A DNA stretch of 64,000 nucleotides. It comes from Exiguobacterium sp. SL-9. GTDB lineage: Bacteria; Bacillota; Bacilli; Exiguobacteriales; Exiguobacteriaceae. The notes under the pieces are model-generated. The model worked only from the letters and a program-made list of their open reading frames with translations, was not told where the DNA came from and did no database searches. The translations under genes were made by a program, and so were the position numbers. How positions within the stretch are numbered: the stretch's first letter is position 1; every line of letters starts with the position of its first letter. Location: positions 682,001 through 746,000 of the forward strand of contig NZ_SJUO01000002.1 in assembly GCF_004336985.1 (NCBI RefSeq). Direction: 5' to 3'. This document shows positions 59,922-64,000 of the stretch, one piece after another.

Positions 59922-60566
59922 TTAATCTTCCGGTAGTTCGACTTCGTCGCCTGCTTGAATCGTGCCGTCCATGACTTGTTCCATTTCTTCTAAGCTGAAC
60001 GCGTCCATGAGCTGAATGCCGTCGACGTACACCGTCGGCACGTATTGAACGCCGAAATCCCGCGTGAACAGACGTGAGTTTTGGATGCCGACATCGACAT
60101 GGTTCTCAAGCAATTCGTCCGCATTGAGGTTGAAGTCGGACGCGAGTTCCCGGGCATAGGCTTCCGTCCCGAACCCGTCCGTCCCGGAGTCGAGCCCAAT
60201 GGCACGCTGCACCTCATAATAACGGTTCGGGATGAGTCGTTCTACGTTGTAGTCCACGTTCGCGAGCAACTGAGACTGTTCATTCAATAGGACGAGCGGT
60301 TGCCCTTTGAATGTCGCTTCGCCCGTGTCAATCCAACGTTCCTCGATCTCCGGGAGTACCGTCTCCATCCACTTCTTGCACCACGGACAGCTGTAGTCGA
60401 AGACGAACACAATCTCATGCTCTCCTTCTCCAAGCGCGACCTTCTCCTCGAGCGGGAGCTCATACTGCGTGTATGTATGCAACTTCTTCGAATCGACAGC
60501 CTCACTTTGACTGCAGGCAGAAAGGATCAGAACAAGTCCTACGAGTAATAGATAAAATGGTTTCAT
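59922..60566 (-). CDS. DsbA-family thioredoxin-fold lipoprotein
   Basis: 214 residues. Lipobox LSAC (Cys18). Thioredoxin fold with active-site CPWC (about 60-63) after FVFDYS and a cis-Pro loop VPTVYV; helical insertion between them as in DsbA/DsbG. Extracytoplasmic thiol-disulfide oxidoreductase, membrane-tethered. ATG behind GGAGG. Stand-alone gene, so its client is unknown. Confidence 0.87.
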   Translation of the reverse strand: MKPFYLLLVGLVLILSACSQSEAVDSKKLHTYTQYELPLEEKVALGEGEHEIVFVFDYSCPWCKKWMETVLPEIEERWIDTGEATFKGQPLVLLNEQSQLLANVDYNVERLIPNRYYEVQRAIGLDSGTDGFGTEAYARELASDFNLNADELLENHVDVGIQNSRLFTRDFGVQYVPTVYVDGIQLMDAFSLEEMEQVMDGTIQAGDEVELPED

Positions 60567-60687
60567 TGATGGACCTCCATTTGTTCAAATATTCACATAT
60601 TTAGTTATATCATGTCTGCCTGACAGACTCGAGTGACGTTCTGATGACGTTTCCCCGATGAAACGGCACACAAGCAAACGAGCCGAC

Positions 60688-61305
60688 TCAAGGTCCGCTC
60701 GCATCATTCCCCATAAAGGCCTCCATCGTCGCCGCCGTATCCGACGAGATGCCGTCCTTCTTCACGACTTTCCCGACCGTCTGCAAGATGATCTTCCAAT
60801 CATTTAGAAATGTGACGTTGTCGACGTATGTCACGTCGAGCGCAAAACGATCCGGCCACGACAGCCGATTCCGGCCGTTCACTTGGGCAAGTCCCGTCAA
60901 TCCGGGACGGACATCGTGCCGTCGGCGCTGCTCGTCGTTATAGCGCGGTAAATACTCGACAAGAAGCGGGCGCGGTCCGACGATGGCGATGTCCCCTTTG
61001 ACGATGTTGAGCAGGCTCGGCAACTCATCGAGACTGAGCGATCGAAGCGTCTGCCCGAATGGGGTCAAACGCGCCTCGTCCGGCAACAGCTCCCCTTGCT
61101 CATCTCGCTCATCGGTCATCGTCCGAAACTTCACCATCTCGAAGATGATCCCGTCCTTCCCGGGACGTTTTTGTTTGAACAGTACCGGTCCTCCGAGTTT
61201 CCATTTGATGAGTCCGGCAATCGTGACGAGGACGGGACTTAAAGCGAGCAGTGAGATTGTCGCAAGGAACATGTCTTGTGGACGTTTGATAAAACGTGCA
61301 TACAT
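60688..61305 (-). CDS. Undecaprenyl-phosphate sugar-1-phosphate transferase (PglC/WcaJ C-terminal type)
   Basis: 205 residues, monotopic bacterial sugar transferase. KRPQDMFLATISLLALSPVLVTIAGLIKWKLGGPVLFKQKRPGKDG membrane-reentrant start, catalytic Asp-Glu in LSLDELPSLLNIVKGD, GPRPLLVEYLPRY, VRPGLTGLAQVNGRN. Initiates polysaccharide or glycan synthesis by loading a sugar phosphate on the lipid carrier. Compact size resembles PglC-type enzymes for amino-deoxysugars. Last visible gene of the rfbA-rfbB operon, 12 nt after rfbB. Confidence 0.9.
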   Translation of the reverse strand: MYARFIKRPQDMFLATISLLALSPVLVTIAGLIKWKLGGPVLFKQKRPGKDGIIFEMVKFRTMTDERDEQGELLPDEARLTPFGQTLRSLSLDELPSLLNIVKGDIAIVGPRPLLVEYLPRYNDEQRRRHDVRPGLTGLAQVNGRNRLSWPDRFALDVTYVDNVTFLNDWKIILQTVGKVVKKDGISSDTAATMEAFMGNDASGP

Positions 61306-61317
61306 GGGAACCCCCTC

Positions 61318-62376
61318 CTATCGGAACGAAGAATACATCGAGTCGTAGTAGGCTTGATACGCACCGGACACGACCCGCTCAATCCATTCGGGATGCTCCA
61401 CATACCACTGAATCGTCTCAGCGATTCCATCTTCAAACCGATATCGTGGGATCCATCCAAGTTCGTCAGCCATCTTGGTCGCATCGATCGCGTAACGCCG
61501 ATCGTGCCCCGGACGGTCTTTCACGAAGTGAATCAGTTCTTCTGACTGCCCGAACGCGTTAATGATGATGTGAACGAGCTCCAAGTTTGTCTTTTCATTA
61601 TGACCCCCGATGTTGTAAACGTCGCCGAACCTTCCGTTCTCTCGAACGACATCGATGGCTTCACAGTGATCGCTCACATGCAGCCAATCCCGAATCTGTT
61701 GTCCGTCCCCGTAAACCGGTAACGGCAAGTTCGACATACAGTTATGAATCATGAGCGGGATGAGCTTCTCCGGGAATTGGTACGGCCCATAGTTGTTGCT
61801 GCACCGCGTCGTCTTGACCGGCAACCCGTATGTCTCATAATAGGCTCGAACGAGCAGATCGGAGCTTGCTTTCGAGGCCGAATACGGGCTGTTCGGGGCA
61901 ATCGGCGAGTCCTCCGTGAAATACCCGGTCGCACCGAGCGAACCGTATACTTCGTCCGTCGACACGTGCACGAAACAGACACCTTCCTGATACACCCGGC
62001 TGTACTTATCGTCAGGGGAAACTTTCCAATGACGCAGCGCCGTATCGAGCAGCACTTGTGTCCCGAGAACGTTTGTCGTCAAAAACAGTTCGGGTTCGGT
62101 GATGCTCCGATCCACGTGGGATTCTGCTGCGAAATGAACGACTTCGTCGACTTCATACGTCGTGAACAACCGCTCCATCACTTCTCGGTCACAAATATCG
62201 GCTTTCTCGAAATGGTAAAGGGCATCCGATTCGAACTCCTGCAGGTTCTCCAGATTCCCTGCATACGTGAGCGCATCGACGTTAAGAATGCGGTATGTCG
62301 GATGTTTTGCCCGAAAGTGTTTTATGAAATTTGAACCGATGAACCCGGCTCCGCCAGTCACTAGAATTGTTCGCAT
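61318..62376 (-). CDS. rfbB: dTDP-glucose 4,6-dehydratase
   Basis: 352 residues, extended [14 protein letters not shown] (N-terminal NAD site), [13 protein letters not shown], active-site VSTDEVYGS (Thr-Asp-Glu), Tyr-x3-Lys in [11 protein letters not shown], and [18 protein letters not shown]. Produces dTDP-4-keto-6-deoxyglucose. The ATG at 62374-62376 with AAGGAGAG is chosen over the upstream in-frame ATG. The beginning overlaps the end of rfbA by 95 nt in another frame. Confidence 0.94.
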   Translation of the reverse strand: MRTILVTGGAGFIGSNFIKHFRAKHPTYRILNVDALTYAGNLENLQEFESDALYHFEKADICDREVMERLFTTYEVDEVVHFAAESHVDRSITEPELFLTTNVLGTQVLLDTALRHWKVSPDDKYSRVYQEGVCFVHVSTDEVYGSLGATGYFTEDSPIAPNSPYSASKASSDLLVRAYYETYGLPVKTTRCSNNYGPYQFPEKLIPLMIHNCMSNLPLPVYGDGQQIRDWLHVSDHCEAIDVVRENGRFGDVYNIGGHNEKTNLELVHIIINAFGQSEELIHFVKDRPGHDRRYAIDATKMADELGWIPRYRFEDGIAETIQWYVEHPEWIERVVSGAYQAYYDSMYSSFR

Positions 62377-63253
62377 CCGTTTTCTCTCCTTCCTCGACGA
62401 GTGATAAGAGATATTGTCCATAATCGGTCATCTTGAGCGTCAAACCGATATCTTTCAACTCGTCTCGTGTGATGAATCCGCGTCGCCAAGCAATCTCCTC
62501 GAGGCAAGCAATGTAATAACCTTGACGCTCTTGGACCGTCTGGACGAACACGGACGCTTTAATCATGCCTTCTGGCGTCCCGGTATCGAGCCATGCCATC
62601 CCTCGGCCGAACAGGACAACGTTCAACTCGCCGCGCTCGAGATACATGTTGTTGATTGATGTGATTTCAAGTTCACCTCTGGTGGAAGGCTCGACCCGTT
62701 TAGCGAATTCGACGACCTGATTGTCGTAGAAGTAAAGGCCCGGAACCGCATAATTCGATTTGGGGACCGCTGGTTTTTCTTCGATCGAGACGACCCGATT
62801 TTGACCATCGAACTCGACGACGCCAAAGGCGCGCGGATCTTTTACCGGATAACCGAAGACGGTCGCCCCTTGCTTTTTCGCTTGCGCGTGCTTCAAGAAA
62901 CGCGTCAAATCCGGTCCATAAAACACGTTATCCCCTAAGATGAGACAGACCGAGTCATCACCGATGAAGTCCGCCCCTAGGATAAAGGCATCGGCCAGTC
63001 CGACCGGCTTCGTCTGCACTTTATAGGAGATGTCGATGCCGAGTTGATGTCCGTCTCCGAACAGTCGCTCGTACCCACCGATGTCTTGCGGGGTCGAAAT
63101 GAGTAAGATTTCCCGAATGCCGGCAAGCATCAAGACGGACATCGGATAGTAAATCAACGGCTTATCGTAGATTGGTAACAGTTGTTTGGAGACGGCCTTT
63201 GTCATCGGATAGAGGCGCGTTCCGTTCCCACCTGCTAATATAATGCCTTTCAT
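62282..63253 (-). CDS. rfbA: Glucose-1-phosphate thymidylyltransferase
   Basis: 323 residues. Forms dTDP-glucose. [20 protein letters not shown] signature at the N-terminus, [27 protein letters not shown] and TGTPEGM. The normal end of the family is near SLVEEGE (about 290); here 30-odd residues of unrelated sequence follow ([15 protein letters not shown]...), read in another frame over the rfbB start. A natural lost stop or a recent frame change is possible. ATG overlaps the preceding aminotransferase stop (ATGA). Confidence 0.9.
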   Translation of the reverse strand: MKGIILAGGNGTRLYPMTKAVSKQLLPIYDKPLIYYPMSVLMLAGIREILLISTPQDIGGYERLFGDGHQLGIDISYKVQTKPVGLADAFILGADFIGDDSVCLILGDNVFYGPDLTRFLKHAQAKKQGATVFGYPVKDPRAFGVVEFDGQNRVVSIEEKPAVPKSNYAVPGLYFYDNQVVEFAKRVEPSTRGELEITSINNMYLERGELNVVLFGRGMAWLDTGTPEGMIKASVFVQTVQERQGYYIACLEEIAWRRGFITRDELKDIGLTLKMTDYGQYLLSLVEEGEKTDANNSSDWRSRVHRFKFHKTLSGKTSDIPHS

Positions 63254-64000
63254 CGTTTCATCATCCTTTCTTGAATCACCATACAAATCCGTGTCACGTC
63301 TTCTAAGGCCAGGTCTGGATAAAGCGGGAGTGTCAGCACCCGCTCGGCAATCTCACGGGCGACGGGAGTACGACGGCTCGCAAACCGGTTCTGATTCCAC
63401 GCATAATCCGTCACGAGCGGATAGAAATACTTCCGGGTGAAGATGCCTTCCTTCGCCAAGGCGTCATACAACTCATCCCGTCGATTCTCTTCCGCTGTCA
63501 AGATGACGGGATAATACGAATGGTTTGTTTCGACCCCGGATTGAGGTGTCAGGATTCGAATCCCTTGAACGTTGTTGAGCAACGCATCATATTGCTCACG
63601 TACGCGTTTCCGTCGTCTGATCGTCTCATCGATATGACGCAAGTTACACAACCCCATCGCTGCCTGAAACTCATTCATCTTGGCGTTGCCCCCCGGTACT
63701 TCCACCGTTTCCGGACCAGTGATGCCAAAGTTCTTCAACTGGTCGAAACGGGCTTTCAACGCCGGTTCATTGTACGTCAAGGCGCCTCCTTCAATCGTAT
63801 GAAATACTTTCGTGGCGTGGAAACTGAACATCGAGATGTCACCGAACGTACCGATTCCTCGCCCGTTCACGTTGACGCCGAACGTGTGGGCCGCATCATA
63901 AATCACTTTCAGGTTGTGACGCTTGGCAATCGCCTCGATCAGTTCGACGTCACATACATTTCCGTACACATGGACGGGAAGGATGGCCGAGGTTTTTGTC
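63250..64000 (-). CDS. DegT/DnrJ/EryC1/StrS-family sugar aminotransferase (5' end beyond window)
   Basis: PLP-dependent aminotransferase; about 250 C-terminal residues visible, entering from the right edge (first readable [12 protein letters not shown]). PLP-lysine in [25 protein letters not shown] for PLP phosphate/pyridine contacts, [19 protein letters not shown]. Adds an amino group to a keto-sugar, probably dTDP-4-keto-6-deoxyglucose from RfbA-RfbB or an isomer of it. The 3- or 4-amino regiochemistry cannot be read. Translationally coupled to rfbA. Confidence 0.88.
   Translation of the reverse strand, partial: TKTSAILPVHVYGNVCDVELIEAIAKRHNLKVIYDAAHTFGVNVNGRGIGTFGDISMFSFHATKVFHTIEGGALTYNEPALKARFDQLKNFGITGPETVEVPGGNAKMNEFQAAMGLCNLRHIDETIRRRKRVREQYDALLNNVQGIRILTPQSGVETNHSYYPVILTAEENRRDELYDALAKEGIFTRKYFYPLVTDYAWNQNRFASRRTPVAREIAERVLTLPLYPDLALEDVTRICMVIQERMMKR

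Overview
The window looks like chromosomal DNA of a moderately high-GC member of the Bacillales. The best guess is Exiguobacterium. This rests on gene content (a yxdJKLM-yxeA-type module, paired small multidrug resistance proteins, a YvrJ/DUF1659/DUF2922 cassette, SH3b-NlpC/P60 wall hydrolases, a Trp T-box) and strong AGGAGG ribosome sites; the genus is an inference. No rRNA, tRNA, CRISPR, insertion sequence or prophage was seen. Gene density is high, and most operons show 4-nt ATGA/GTGA/TTGA stop-start overlaps.

Layout. 0-7.5 kb: secreted 5'-nucleotidase (cut by the left edge), subtilisin-like protease, a DUF4440 protein, then a tryptophan T-box riboswitch whose apparent target trpEG lies beyond an antisense DUF3885 gene. 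7.5-15 kb: OatA-like acyltransferase; a Fur-box-controlled siderophore ABC system (yclQNOP-like order) ending in a flavin reductase; two small membrane proteins. 15-19.6 kb: TetR regulator with palindromic operator and an SMR efflux pair; an AT-rich membrane gene between two look-alike hairpins; fetAB with a coupled VOC protein; DUF6440. 19.7-24.5 kb: GntR regulator divergent from a chitobiose/cellobiose operon (GH4 enzyme, PTS IIC, IIA, IIB, ChbG deacetylase) with a promoter and cre site. 24.5-35.8 kb: P-loop kinase, eight-repeat SH3b NlpC/P60 hydrolase, CDF transporter, baeRF protein, membrane transporters, a zinc-ribbon membrane-anchored trypsin-like protein, small genes, an AbrB-Doc toxin-antitoxin pair, an SDR oxidoreductase.

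35.9-41.4 kb: two chemoreceptors with SigD-like promoters, then a cassette of tiny proteins (DUF1659-like, an 18-codon ORF, YvrJ, DUF1659-like, DUF2922) and a MerR-like regulator. 41.4-46.6 kb: YxeA, BceAB-type transporter and a divergent two-component system. 46.6-53.2 kb: two EAL proteins with degenerate GGDEF domains flanking a LysM-SH3b-NlpC/P60 hydrolase. 53.2-60.6 kb: membrane proteins, DinB-like protein, UDP-glucose dehydrogenase, a three-gene WxL surface-protein cluster, a DsbA-like lipoprotein. 60.7-64 kb: polysaccharide genes (sugar transferase, rfbB, rfbA, DegT aminotransferase), cut by the right edge.

Overall theme: envelope remodelling, iron and sugar uptake, efflux, and signalling. 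The most unusual arrangement is the Trp T-box separated from trpEG by an opposite-strand gene, with only 41 bp between that gene's start and the trpE start.
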